Program-made: the position numbers and the translations under genes | In this document: positions 9,732 through 21,600 of the stretch, piece by piece | Layout: each line of letters starts with the position of its first letter | Numbering within the stretch: position 1 is the stretch's first letter | Notes under the pieces: generated by a model | Seen by the model: the letters and a program-made list of their open reading frames with translations, nothing else | Told to the model about the DNA's origin: nothing | Databases searched by the model: none | NCBI GenBank assembly: GCA_034406715.1 | Contig: CP137864.1 | Span: 248,001 to 312,000 of the forward strand | DNA length: 64,000 nt | DNA from: Rhodotorula mucilaginosa | Lineage: Eukaryota; Basidiomycota; Microbotryomycetes; Sporidiobolales; Sporidiobolaceae | Direction: 5' to 3'

Positions 9732-12581
9732 ATGTCGTCCTCGAGGAGCTACAGGAGGGACGACAGAGCAGACTCGGACAGTCACCGCGACAGAGACCGC
9801 GACAGGGAGAGAGACCGGCTCTCGTCTTCCTCATCGCATCGCCGTGAACGCCGCCGTGCCGAATCTCCGTCTGCAGCAGACGACAAGAGGAGGAGATCCC
9901 GCTCGCCAGATCGCGACCTTCACCATCATCATCATGCTTCGTCTTCAAGCAGGAGGAGCAGGCGCGACGACAACGAGGGGGACGCAGAACGTGACCACCG
10001 CGACTCGAAGCGGGCGAGGGACTATGACCGAGACCGCGACCGCGACTATGACAGATCGAGGGACAGAGACAGGGACAGGGACGAACGTAGGAGCAGGGAC
10101 AAGGACAGGGACTCTGTCGAAAAGTCGTCGTCCAAAAAGTGAGTCGAGCAGCAGTCGCATTGCGCACAGTCCTCGTCCGCCGCTGACGCCTCAACGATCC
10201 CACTCAGACACAAACACCGCGAAACTTCGGAAGAACGGCGCGCGCGCAAAGCCGCCCGCAAAGCCGAAAAGCTCGCCGACGCGGCCCTCCTCCTGCCCGA
10301 AGAAGCGCGCCAAGCCGCGGCCGAAGTCGCGTTCTACTCGGCGCAGGACAACCCGTTCCACGATGCCAATTTGGGAGACAAGTTTGTCTGGGGCAAGAAG
10401 CGCGAAAAGGAACGCAAGATGGGGTTGACGCCTGAGGAGGCGGCGAAACGCGACCGCGAGCGCGCGTGGGAGAGTCAGGTGCGCCCGCCCTCCTCCTCTC
10501 TCCCTGACCAGCACGGAACATCATTGGGGCTGACAAAGTGAACTCAAATTGGCGTCCTGCCCTGCCCTGCAGCAAGAGATTGAGCGCCTGAACCAGCGCC
10601 GCGCCGAACGCGAAAAGGAAGCGATCCTGCGCGAGCAAGAGCAGATGCAGCAGATGCGGTTCGCCGAGTCGGCCCAGATGGCGGCCTGGATCGACAAGGA
10701 GGACGACTTCCACCTCGAGCAGGCCAAGAAGCGCGCCGAGATCCGCGTCCGCGAGCGGAGGGCGAAACCGATCGACTACCTCGCTTTGAACTTGAAGTGG
10801 AGTCAACCGCCGCTCGAGCCGGGCGATGAAGGCTACGAGGAGCAAGAGGAGGAGGAGGACGACGGCGCGGGACTCGAAGTCGACCTCGAGGAACCGTACG
10901 CCATCTTTGACGTGCGTTTCCATCTTTTTCCTTCCTCGAGTCTGTTCATCCTTGGTTGTGTGTGGCTCACATGGCACGCGACCCACTCGCAGCACCTCGC
11001 GCTCGAAGACGCCGAAGAATTGCACGACGACATCAAGATGTACCTCTCTCTCGAAAAGGTCGAGTCGCACCAAGAGTTTTGGCGCGCGCTCCTGATCGTC
11101 TCGTCCGCGACGCTCGAAGCCCTCCGCGAAGAGCGCTCGATCGGCACCTCGGCCTACCAAGCCCAGACGCGCGCCAACGCGGCCGTCAAAGCCGAGATCA
11201 CGCGCCTGCTGAGCGGCAAGTCGCACGACCAACTCGTCCAGTTGCAGCAGCAGGTGCAGGCGAAACTCGCCTCGGGGGAAGTGATCGACGTCGATTACTG
11301 GGAAGGGCTGTTGAAGGAACTCGTCGTCCAAAAGGCCAAGGCAAAGTTGCGCGACATGCACGAGGTGGTGTTGAACAACCGGCTCGAGCAGTTGCGCAAG
11401 AAGCAGCGCGACGAGGCGTTGCGGTACGCGCAAGAGGTCAAGAATGCCATCTTTGTCCCGCCGCCGGTCGAGGCGCTCGAGGGCCCCGACGAGGAGGAGG
11501 AGGAGATGCAGATCGAGGAGGAGGAAGGGGAGGAGGTGGAGGGAGGGGCGATTGTCGCCGAAAAGTGGGACGACAAGTGGGAACCGATGTTGCACAACCG
11601 GATCCCGGAAGAGTGCAGGGCATGCCAGGTCGTCGACTTTGCCGAGGACCGCCAGAAACTCGTGCGTCAGCGCGCTCGCGCTTTCTTATCCATGTTTTTT
11701 CTTCGTGTCCTGATCGACTTTGCTGACCCGCTCGTTACCATACCTCCTGCCCTTTACACTCTTGTTCTCCCACCCACACGTCAACAGTACGCAGCCCGTC
11801 GCGCCGTCGCTCAAGCCCGTTTCGTCGTCAAACCTCGCACCGCTGCTGCCGCCGCCGGTGGAGACGAATCGTCGACCAACAAGGACGAAGAGATTTACCA
11901 AGCAGCGGTCGGCCAAGGGTTCGACGAGGAAGAAGAGTTTTTCAACTTGGAGGCCGAGATGTCGAAGCAGAGTTATACGTGGGAGGACAAGTACCGGCCG
12001 AGGAAACCGCGGTACTTCAACAAGGTCCACACGGGTTACGAGTGGAACAAGTACAACCAGACGCACTACGAGTACGTCTTGTGTCCTGTTGCCTTACTGT
12101 CTCCGAGGTCGCGACTGATCTTGCCGTGTTGTGCAAACCCACACGCAGCTCCGACAACCCTCCGCCCAAAGTCGTCCAGGGGTACAAGTTCAACATCTTC
12201 TATCCCGATCTCATCGACAAGACCAAAGCTCCGCGTGCGTTTGTCTCTCCCTCAATACCATGCCGTGCAGAGACTGACTCCGCCGCCGCCCTCGACAACA
12301 GAATTCCGCATCATCAAGAACAAGGAGAACCCCGACATTTGCACGATCGTCTTTACCGCCGGACCGCCGTACGAGGACATTGCGTTCACGATCGTGAACC
12401 GGCCATGGGAGCACTCGCACAAGCGCGGGTTCCGCAGCTCGTTCGACCGCGGAGTGCTCCAGCTCCACTTTTCGTTCCGCCGCAATTTCTACAGGAGTGA
12501 GTCCTTTTCCTTCTCCCCCTTCCTCCTCGTCCCTCGTATGAGAGTGTTCTCACTGACCATGCCGAATGTTGCGCAGAGTAA
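9732..12581 (+). CDS. CACTIN: Cactin, spliceosome-associated factor
   Basis: Nuclear protein linked to the spliceosome in animals and fission yeast. Exons 9732-10138, 10208-10478, 10573-10911, 10993-11661, 11788-12071, 12149-12234, 12302-12496 and 12577-12581 join in frame to 751 residues. The first ~135 residues are an Arg/Ser/Asp-rich RS-like region typical of splicing proteins. The middle cactin domain (about 150-480) includes DNPFHDANLGDKFVW and HDDIKMYLSLE. An acidic linker separates it from the conserved C-terminal cactin domain: YTWEDKYRPRKPRYFNKVHT, TGYEWNKYNQTHYD, GYKFNIFYPDLIDK and ENPDICTIVFTAGPPYEDIA. The last exon has only five bases, AG plus the TAA stop, giving the ending FYRK. 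Family and length agree well. Confidence 0.95.
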
Positions 12582-12837
12582 GGATCGGGTGCCATGGGTT
12601 GTGCGGCCCCTTTTGTATCATTCCGCTCTCGCTCGAATCTGGTTGCAATCGGTCAATTCCCGTGTCGACCGGCAGTACATCGTCCGGCTCTTCGTGCCTC
12701 TGCTTTGTAGTGATTTGCGCGCTGGTCTCTCCGGCGAAAAGCAGGCCCGTTCCTGCCTTCCCCAGCACCCCGCTTCTAACTCGAGCGTGTCTTTGGCTTC
12801 CGACAAGTCACTCGAACAAGCTGGCGATGTGGATCGG

Positions 12838-15800
12838 ATGTGGTCCAAGGTCGCCAAGCTTGCCTCTCCTGCGCCGCGCAAACCCGCGGCACGGCTAGAC
12901 GCGCCTATACCCGCCGAGCAGCTCTTCCTCCGTCTCCGCCGGGTCCTCGATCCAGACGATGCCGCCGCCGCTTCTTCTTCTTCCGCCCGAGCCGCCGAAG
13001 TGGAACGACTGTTGGACGCGCTGCTGCAGGTCCTAAGAGCGGAAGAAGCACAGAGCGAGACGCCGCCGCTCGGTGAAGCGCTCGAACTCCTCCTCGAGAA
13101 CAACTCGCTCGGCTCGCTCGTCGACCTCGTCCTCGATCACGGCGGGGATCCTGCGCTCCGGGCAGTGCTGCTGAGATGGTACGCCGAGGCGATCGACCGA
13201 CTCGACGGAGCGTGGCTCTCCCATTCCGCCGTCAACAAACCGCTGTACGCGCTGTTGCCCCACTTTTTCCCCCGTCTTGTTCCTCGTCGCAAACGCCAAA
13301 CTGACGCGTTGCATGCAGGACAAAGCTCATTGGGACATGCCTGTCGCTCGGCGTCGACTCCGAGCACGAGCTGGACTTTGTCACCTTGCTCTGCGTCGTG
13401 TCGGAACGCATCCGCTCAGTGAGTACAACCCTGCCTCGTCTCTGTGACCTTATTGCAAAGCTAACCTCCGTTCCACTTCTTCACAGACACTGGACCTGCT
13501 CCCAGTCTTCTTTCGCCGCCGCAGAGCAAGTCGCGAACGCGTTGCGGATCCCCCTCTCTTGACTCGGATCGCAGCCGACTTTGACCCGCCTCTTTCGCCG
13601 ACACTCTCGCAAGCTTCGACAAGCGAAAACTCGTTCGCGTTCTCAGCCTCCCAAGCTGCTGGAACTCCTCCGAGCGTCGTTGCCGCCGCCGAGTACGACT
13701 GCGCCGTCTTTAGCGCTCTCGTGCGATTCCTGCACCGAGAAGGCGACCTCGGCGAGGCTGCGCGGACCGGTCTCTTGGCTCTAATCGACGTCGCCTGCTC
13801 GCAGACATCCTTGTCCTTCTCTCAGGCACCACTATCCGCTTTCGGCGGGATCAGCGACGAGAGGAGGCGCTCGATCGCATCGTCCCCTGCCTCGGCGACT
13901 ACTCCGGTCGGCGAGCGAGATCTCGTCCTCGCGTTCGCCGAATGGATCCTCGACTCGGACCTCGCCGACGTACTCGGTGCCAGTCTCGGAGCACTGTACG
14001 GCGCGCTTCCGAGCAAGCTCGTCGTCCGACCTGTCGATGACAGCAGCGCGCCCCCTACCGCCGCGAGTGGTGCGGCAGCAGCGCCTGGTGGGATGGTGCT
14101 CGGCGGGATGGGCGCTTTGCAGGAGGACGAGGATGCCGAAATAACAGCGCGTCGGCGAGAGGAAGAGGACGATGCCCTGCAGAGCCAGGGGTACGGGATC
14201 AGCGGGACCACCGAATTCACTCGCGCTCTCGACCACTTCTTGCGCCTTTTCGAATTCGCCCAGGAGGTTGTTGAGCGATGCGGAGCCGTGTCGTTCCGAT
14301 ACGGCTTCACAGTGGACGGGTCCCGGTCACCGGACATGGCGGCGGATTCCCCTCGTCGCCAGCAGCAACTCGTGCTCGCCGCGATTGCCTCGACCATCAC
14401 GACCGCGATCCGCCTCTCCTTCCTCCAGAGCGTCTTCTTTCCCTCTGTCCTTGAATGCTCCGAAACGGACGGATCGGCAGTCGCAGTCATGACTTACCTC
14501 GAGGCCGTCTTGGAGGTCTTGCACGAAAACAGCGATTTTGCAGCGGTCGTTCTCGCGTTCCTGACGGGCGACGATAGCCGAGTCGAGATTCCGCCTGCGG
14601 TTGCTCGTCTGCGAACCAGCAAGCTTCGATCTTCGCCAGCAGCGTCGAAGCACAATCGACGGCGTTCCCAAGGGCTCCTGCTCCTCGATCGGCCTGTCGT
14701 GCGACCCGCGACCGCCACCTCCTCGACCGACTACTACGTCTCGTCAGATCGTTTCGGGTTGCGAGACCTCCTTGGAGCGAACATCAGCTCGACACACGCC
14801 GCGACTGCCGCCGCCGCGTTGAAGCTCTTCATGACGATCTTGACCAAGCACGATCGATGGAGCTTGACGCTGCTCGATGTTGAGCTGGACGACTATGCGA
14901 CTGCCTTTCCCGTGGTCCCTTTCGCGTCCCTGCCGGCGGCTCCGGACGAGGTCAATTCGTCGTCGGAGAGGGCCTCGGACGACGACGACGAGTTTGTCTA
15001 CCCCGTCCGGACACCGAGTCCGCCTCGCCGGCAAAACCTGCGCGCTTCGGTCCCGTCGACACCTCTCTCTGCTTTGCGACCACTTCTCGAGGTCGGTTCC
15101 TCGTCGAGCAGAATCGGCAAAGAAGTGTCCGCGGATCCGCTCGACGTCCTGCTCTCGCTCATCGGCGAAACCACCCCCTGGTACGATCGGCGAGGAGGAG
15201 GAGGAGGAGGAGGAGGAGGCGAATCCGAACTCGTCGCGACTGGGTTTCAGAACTACCTCCGCGATGCGGAAGCCAAGTTGGCTCGAGAACCGGGGTTCAG
15301 ACGCGGCCTCGTCAGTCTGGCGGATGTGCCCGAGACCGAGCTCTCGTCGACGACTTGCTCGTCTCCTCGATCGCCTCTGCTGCAAGGCGGGAACGCACGA
15401 ATAGGAGACAAACGCACCGCTTCGATAACTCATCATGAACTCGCCACAACCCGGACGGGGCGGCGACATCGGTTGACCGCCGCGTCGTCGTCGTCGTCGT
15501 CCTCCCCCGTCGTGTCGAGTCTGCTCGCCGCCTTGTCGGCCTTTTTTTCGCATCCGCCCGACGTCAACCTCGCCCTGACGGAAGCCATCGCGACTCTTGC
15601 GCTCTCGCCCTACCGCGCGCTAGATCCATGGTGCCTCCCGAACGAGGTGGTACCATCGACGCCATTCCCGAATGGAGGACGTCGTTCGACCCTCTTCGTT
15701 GCGCCGGATCAGCTTCCCACTCTCGCTCAGTCGGACTCGGTCTTGGCGATCCTGCAAGCTCTGTCGGGAGGTATCGCCGAGTACAGGAGGAGGATCCCCA

Positions 15801-16711
15801 AGTTTGACGACTACCTCGACGATCGGAGGAAGGGTCTCTTCTTTGCCGACAACTTGGCGGATGCGCTGGAAGGGATCGATCTCGCCTCGGACCCGACACC
15901 GGTTCCTCCGCCGCCGCCACTGGAGCCTTCCCCGTTGCAGCCGGCCGCGAAGGCATCCTCGATGACGGCCGGCTTGGCGTCGTTCTTCTCCCCTCGACGA
16001 CGACCATCGCCGGCGGCGCACTCGCGATCGCCTTCGACGCCTCCTCCTCCGGCAAACGCGTTCTCCACGCCGTCGCGCGCCTCTACTACTGCGGGCAGCA
16101 GTACCCACCAGCACCGACCGAGTCAGTTGCGAAGGTCTGCTTCGGACGAGTCGCTCGTCGCTCCGCTTTCGCCTTCCCCGATCACTCGGCTCGGCAACGA
16201 AGCACCAGAAGCGCGAGGGGCGGGCGCGGGTTCACGACGACTAGAGGAGCTGGTCGACGAGGACCGACAACGGCAGCAGCGGCAACGGTCGACGCCCACT
16301 GCGGGACCCGCCTCGCCGTTCGCGGCGCATTATCGCGAAACGGGTTCGGTCCAAGTCGAACCGATCCTGGTGGCGACGCCGTCGCAGGTCCGGATGCGCG
16401 GCGGTACGGAGGTGAAGACTTTGGGTGGCGAGGTGGACGACGAGGAAGACGGCGATGATGGCCCCGAAGCATCTCCTTCGAGGCGCGTGTCGCCTTTACC
16501 GCCACCGAACCCCTCCATCGACGTCGATGGGGATGAAGCGCCCACACGTGCGGCCATCGATGCGTCTCCACGCGGTCGCGGTACGGCTTCGCTCTCGACG
16601 CTCCTCGATAACGTGATCGTGCTCGAAGAGTTTGTCAAGGAACTCGCCGCGGTCGTCTATGTTCGGCGGGCGCTCGGGATCGATCCTGTTCGCCGCGTCG
16701 ACACGGTCTGA
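12838..16711 (+). CDS. FHIP / RAI16-like protein (FTS-Hook-FHIP complex type)
   Basis: Relatives (FHIP/FAM160, RAI16-like domain) link cargo to dynein through Hook on early endosomes. Exons 12838-13244, 13319-13418 and 13487-16711 give 1243 residues; the first donor (CT|GTACGC) is chosen because it keeps the frame. The N-terminal alpha-helical region reads EALELLLENNSLGSLVDLVL, then LGVDSEHELDFVTLLCVVSE and STLDLLPVFFRRR, the usual RAI16-like order in which a loss-of-borders helix is followed by a 'paid to the last block' FF motif. ILDSDLADVLGASLGALYGA and the later YLEAVLEVLHEN and FFSHPPDVNLALTEAIATLAL continue the helical array. The last ~450 residues are Ser/Pro-rich linker ending in a short helical block. 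I assign the family from pattern and architecture; a profile search should confirm it. Confidence 0.6.
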
Positions 16712-17651
16712 GCTCCGAGGCTTTTGCGCAGTGCCCTCTCCGACATGTTGAGGGTGAAATCCTGCCCGCGATCGCCGACCTCACGGCCTCACGCCCGCGC
16801 CACACGCGGAATGTATCCTCGCTCGTTCTCCCAACCCGCCTAGATATGACCCCATCCTGTTCCTTATGATACCTCTTGCATTGCAACGCCTAGTCCTCGA
16901 TCGTGACTCTACGGAGAGTTCCTTCCGTCGCCTCTGGGTGGGGCTTCTCTGAGCCTTCGCTCGTCGACTTGCTCTCGCCGTCTCGCATCGCATCGCAGCG
17001 AGGGAGCGCGAAGAACCAAGCTAAGCTTGAACAAGAATCGCTGCTCGGGGCGCTCTGTGCCGCGCCTCTCGCTACAGCACAGAGGTTGGAACGCGTCCCG
17101 CCTCTCGACCGTCTCTCAGCCGGTCGATCGCTCGGCTCGCGCGCTCCCACGGCCCAGAGGGAGCTCGCGAGAGAGATCAGGCGACTTGATGGAGCATGAT
17201 CAGCTACCAGGGCAGGTCGGCGACGCGCTAGACCGAGAGGACGGCGAGGTCAAACACGGTGAGTCGGGTAAGTTCAACTTCGGGGTCACGCTCGTACGAG
17301 GCTAGCAAGGCGTTGGGGAGCTCGGGCACATGAGGTATCGTCTTGACGGGCTCATTTCACCCCGATCTACTGGAGACTGGCGCTTCAGAGGCGACGAGTC
17401 GCTCATCCGCCGCCTTTCGTCCGGCGGACGCGTTTGTTGACATTCGAGTGATTCGCTTGACAGGAGCTACGACACTCGCAACAGCCTCTCGAGAGAATGC
17501 GCAAAAGGACAGCAAAAGCAGCGACTCGTCGAACGGCGACGCGGGGAATACAGGATCGAGAGGACGAAACGCCACGGACGAGTCGCCATCCCGCCGCCAA
17601 GCTGCGACAGCAGCAGGCCAAGCTGCGACAGCAGCAGCAGGAGATCAGGCT
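16712..17651. other. Intergenic region, 940 bp
   Basis: Between the FHIP-like stop and the F-box ATG. The frame of the F-box gene stays open upstream to about 17343 but has no ATG there. A 21-nt tandem duplication (AAGCTGCGACAGCAGCAGGCC-like, 17598-17640) lies in the likely 5' UTR. No other gene is supported. Confidence 0.5.
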
Positions 17652-20600
17652 ATGAGCGGTCTCGGTGACGATCAATCCTTACCGAATGGCGCAACGGGAC
17701 CTGCGTCGTCTGGCTCGACTTCGCCCGCGTCGTCATCGACGACTTCGACCTCCGCCAGCTCGCACTTGCCCCTGCCGCCCCTCCCGCTCGAAATCTTCCA
17801 CCGCGTGATGCGCTTCCTCGAACCGACCGACATTGTTACGTTTCGTCGAGTCTCCTCGCTGTGGTACAGCGCCATCAACAGCGAACCTCGCTTGTGGAGG
17901 GAGATCACTTGCTCCCTCGTTGACGATTTGACGGATCAGCTCGCGCTCTACTCTGTGTACGCGCGCCCGCGCGCGACCGGACAGAGCGGCGGCATCACTC
18001 ACTTGACGATCGTCCTCGAAGGGGTCAGAAGCGCGAATCACGGCCACCTCGTCGACATTGTCCCGCTCGAGCCGGCCATCCAGGCTCTCGAGCAGGTGAT
18101 CACCTCGCTCGCAGAGTTCTCGGTCACCGCGATCAAACCCAATCGCGGTCCTCTCGCTCGACAAGGTGGCGTCCGCTACCAGTCGAGCTTGCGCTCGCTT
18201 CGGATCAGACTGGAACCGCAAACTCAAGTCTCGGCCTGGGTCCTCCACGTCCTGAGTCGCTACCGCAGTCACCCCCTGTTCTGCCAGCTGGAAAGGTACG
18301 AGCTCTCCTCGTCATGCTCCTACTCTCTCGAGTTCCTCGCGCATGCTAACCCGTTCCCGCTCGTCTACGACACCCGACAGCTTGGACGTCTACGCCAACA
18401 TCCCGAGCCTCCCGCTCGGAGAACATTTCCTCAGCATGTTCCCGCGCCTCTCGCGCCTTGTCGTTCGCGGTGCTCCTTACAGATCGACCACCTTTGGACC
18501 ATGGACGTGGTCGCACGAAGACGTCGACGCCGACCTCGAACCGCTCCGGAACCTGCGCGAGCTCGTCCTGCGAGACGTCCGGATCACGGGTGAAACGGCG
18601 ATTCCGCCCTTGCCGGCCCTGACTCGCTTCTTGGCCCACAACACGTGCTGGGAGAATCGGTCGTACTACCTCCTGATTCGCGTCGCCCGGAAGACGCTCG
18701 AGCGCATCGAACTCCACTCGCTGATGGCCAAAGAACTTGACGAACCCGACGTCGACTTTCACGAGTACCTCGACATTCGCGACACGGCCTTGCTCGACCC
18801 TCTCCCACCCGGGTTCCAGAACGACGACATGTTCTCCACGCCGCCTTTGCCGATCTGCCTGCCGAGGCTGAGACGCCTCCTCGTGACCGGCATCTCGCCG
18901 ACGATCTGGTCGCCCGAGTACGGCTCGGACGACCCGAGCGAGTATGCCGACTTGCCGACTCCGTTCCTCGTCATGCCCAACTTGGAAGAGTGCGACTTGA
19001 CCGAGATCACCCTCGACGCGATCGAGGAACTCGAACCGGCCATCGGACCGCTCTCCGTGCTCGGCAAACTCGCCCCCAACATGCGCAACCTGTGCCTGCA
19101 TGGGGTCATGACGGATGACATTGCGCTCCAGGCCTGCTTCTACGAGATGCATGGCCAGTTGACGCACCTCGACTTGAGCGAATCGTCCGCTTCCGACCAG
19201 ATCGTCTGCCGCCTGCCCGGTCTGACGCCCATGTTGCGCGAACTCGACGTCCGAGGGTGTCCCGAAATCTCGGTCCAAGGCGTCGCCCGAGTCGTCGAAC
19301 TCATCCGGCGGTATCACGACGAAGGCCAGTCGAAAGTTGAACGCGTCTGGATCGATGCGCCGTCGGACGCGTCGTGGGCCGAGTTCCAGGCCTATGACTG
19401 GCTCGCGTTCGTCGACGTCCTGCAGCGCGACGAGTTGGATTTCGAAGGCGAAGGGCCGGACGACCCGAACCAGCGGAGGAAGTGGATCCGGCGCGGCAAA
19501 CTCGACTCGATGCACGAGTACAAGGTCAAGTATGCCGAGTGGGAGCGCTTGCAGGCGGCCAAGCGCGCGATCGAGGACCAGCGAGCGGCGGGGAGCTCGT
19601 CGTCTCGCGTGGCGGCGGCGTCGGTTGCAACGGGCCTTGGTTTGCTGCAGCAGGCGGCGGCGGCGCTGCCCGCCTCGCTCATCCAGACTATCGCGGGTTC
19701 GGCCTTGTCGATGGCGCCTTCGGCTCCTATCCAAGCACCAGTCGCCGCTGCCGTGCCTACACAGGCTTCTTTTCCTGTCCCGACGTCTGCGACCCAGCAG
19801 GTCCCTTTGGCGAACGCCGGCAGCGCGCCTCATCCGTCTGCTCCGCTCGTTCAAGCGCCTGCTCAGCATCCGTCGGTCAACTCGACACCACAGCCAGGAA
19901 CGGCAGTCGCCGGACTCGTGACGCCGCAGGCGACCTTCGGCTCGCAGACTGTGACACGGCCGGCTTCGCAAGACGGCGCGACGACGACGCCTCGGACCCA
20001 GACGGTGTTCCTCCCGCCGGGCTTGCAATACAGCGCTGCTCTTACGACTGGGCATGCATTATCGGACGCGACGCCGTTGGCTACGCCCCTCGGTGCAGTT
20101 CACCAACCGCAGGTGTTTGCCCGGATGCAGCCGCACAGCCTTCCTCCTCCTCCTCGATCAGGACCTCCCCTTGCCCCTCCGACTGTACCGAGGACAGCCG
20201 CCATCTCCCCCTCGAAGCGCAAGATTGACTCCGAATCGCTCGATTTCGACATCACCAACGTCGATCCTGCTTTCGTCGCTGCGCAAGCGAGGGAGATGGA
20301 ACGACTCGAGCAGGCGCAGGCAGTGCGGTTGCAAGCGCAGGTGGAGCAGGCTTCCGACCGCAGTGGCGGTGGCGGTGGTGGTGTCGGCGGCGGCGGCGGC
20401 GGCGGCGGAGGAGGGACGGCCCGCGCCAAGCTTCAAAAGATGTATCCGGAGCAGCAGCAACAGCAACGACAGCCAGAGGGGATGGACGACCTCCTCGCTG
20501 CTGCCGACGACGAGGACGACGATAACGGTGCGGTGCCGGCTTGGAAGGTGCTCAATGCCGAGCTCGGCGGCGACGAGGATGAGGACGAGCCGGTGGCCGA

Positions 20601-20754
20601 GGTGATCGTCTCGGACGAAGAGGTCGCCACGTCGGTCACGATCACCACCGCTCCCGTCGTTGCCCCTGTATATGGATTCGCAGCCGGCGACAGCAGCGAC
20701 GAAGACGACGACGAAGACCTCCAGATCGAGATGGTGGATGCGGCGACGACTTAA
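17652..20754 (+). CDS. F-box protein, leucine-rich-repeat-like
   Basis: Probable substrate receptor of an SCF ubiquitin ligase. Exon 1 is 17652-18295, the intron 18296-18380 (GTACGA...GACAG, branch-like CTAAC) and exon 2 18381-20754, giving 1005 residues in frame. The F-box is near residues 37-80: LPPLPLEIFHRVMRFLEPTD followed by RRVSSLWYSAINSEPRLWREI, the canonical spacing. Degenerate leucine-rich segments follow (LRNLRELVLRDVRITG, LTHLDLSES, LRELDVRGCPEISVQGV). From about residue 620 the protein becomes Pro/Ala/Gln-rich with a ten-plus Gly run, and it ends in acidic clusters (DEDDDNG, DSSDEDDDEDLQIEM). The first in-frame ATG was chosen. The ligand is unknown. Confidence 0.8.
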
Positions 20755-21600
20755 ACCGCCGTCGCGGTCGGCGAGGACGCCTCGGAAGAACCGTTCGTCC
20801 CACTCGTCTGATGCACATACGTGTATTCTTTCTTCCTCTGTCATGAGCTGCCTGCCCTTGCTTCGCTTCGCCCCTCAGTTCACGACCACGACCGCATTCT
20901 GGTTTCTCCCTTCGCGTAAATTCCCTTGCCCAGCCCCTCTCCCTTCTGTAAACGAATCTGGGAAACCCCGGCTCTCTTGCTCGTTGCCCTTGCATGCTCT
21001 CGGGCCAAGGAAGTCTCGAGCCTGGTGCGAGGTGATGACGGTGATGTTCGAGAGACTTGAGAAGGTTCTGCTCGAGGGCTCTCCGAGAAAAGCGTCCCGG
21101 CTGTTTGCGGTCCGGAGCAGAGCTCTTCGTGTCGGAGCGGACTCCTTAGATCGCAGTGAGGAGGCTGAGGGTAGTCAGGTGGATGCCGCTTCTCCGTATG
21201 GAGCGGTGAGAGAGTGCATGTTCTATCAAGTCCCCAATCAGGAAGCGAAAAGGGCATTGGCAGAGGCCAGGCGAGCGGTCGAGCGCTCGGGCGTGATCCT
21301 CATTACGTGGCTACGGCATACTGTGACTTCCCCGATCCAGGCACGAGAGAGCGAGGCAGAATTTTGATCTCTCGCTGATGCAGACGACAAAAGCGAGAAG
21401 AGAAAACGCTCTTTCACCCTCATTGCACCACCGTAACAGGCAGTACTGAGTCGTACCCTACTTGCGAGCTATCTAGATCCTGTTAAAGACCCTCGCGGCG
21501 CCTCCGAGCTCCTCCTCGCGGCAGAAAAGTGCCCCGAGGTCTTCACCCGTGTCGGTCGTCCCCCCTCACATAGCGACCCTCGCACCGCCCTCTGCGCGCT
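20755..21600. other. Intergenic region, 846 bp
   Basis: Between the F-box stop and the HEI10-like ATG, which lie in tandem. No convincing ORF, tRNA or repeat was seen. Confidence 0.5.

Noticed and set aside
10204-11595. Long minus-strand open frame (463 codons) opposite cactin
   Set aside because: Antisense to strongly conserved cactin exons; crosses its introns without splice logic. Shadow frame.
17343-17651. Extension of the F-box protein upstream of 17652
   Set aside because: Open but with no ATG start; sequence is a 5'-UTR-like repeat-rich region. An upstream exon cannot be excluded.
18346-20055. Long minus-strand open frame (569 codons) opposite the F-box gene
   Set aside because: Composition is Arg/His-rich and mirrors the plus-strand codon bias; there is no plausible ATG context or family, while the plus strand has clear F-box and LRR motifs. 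GC-rich shadow frame.
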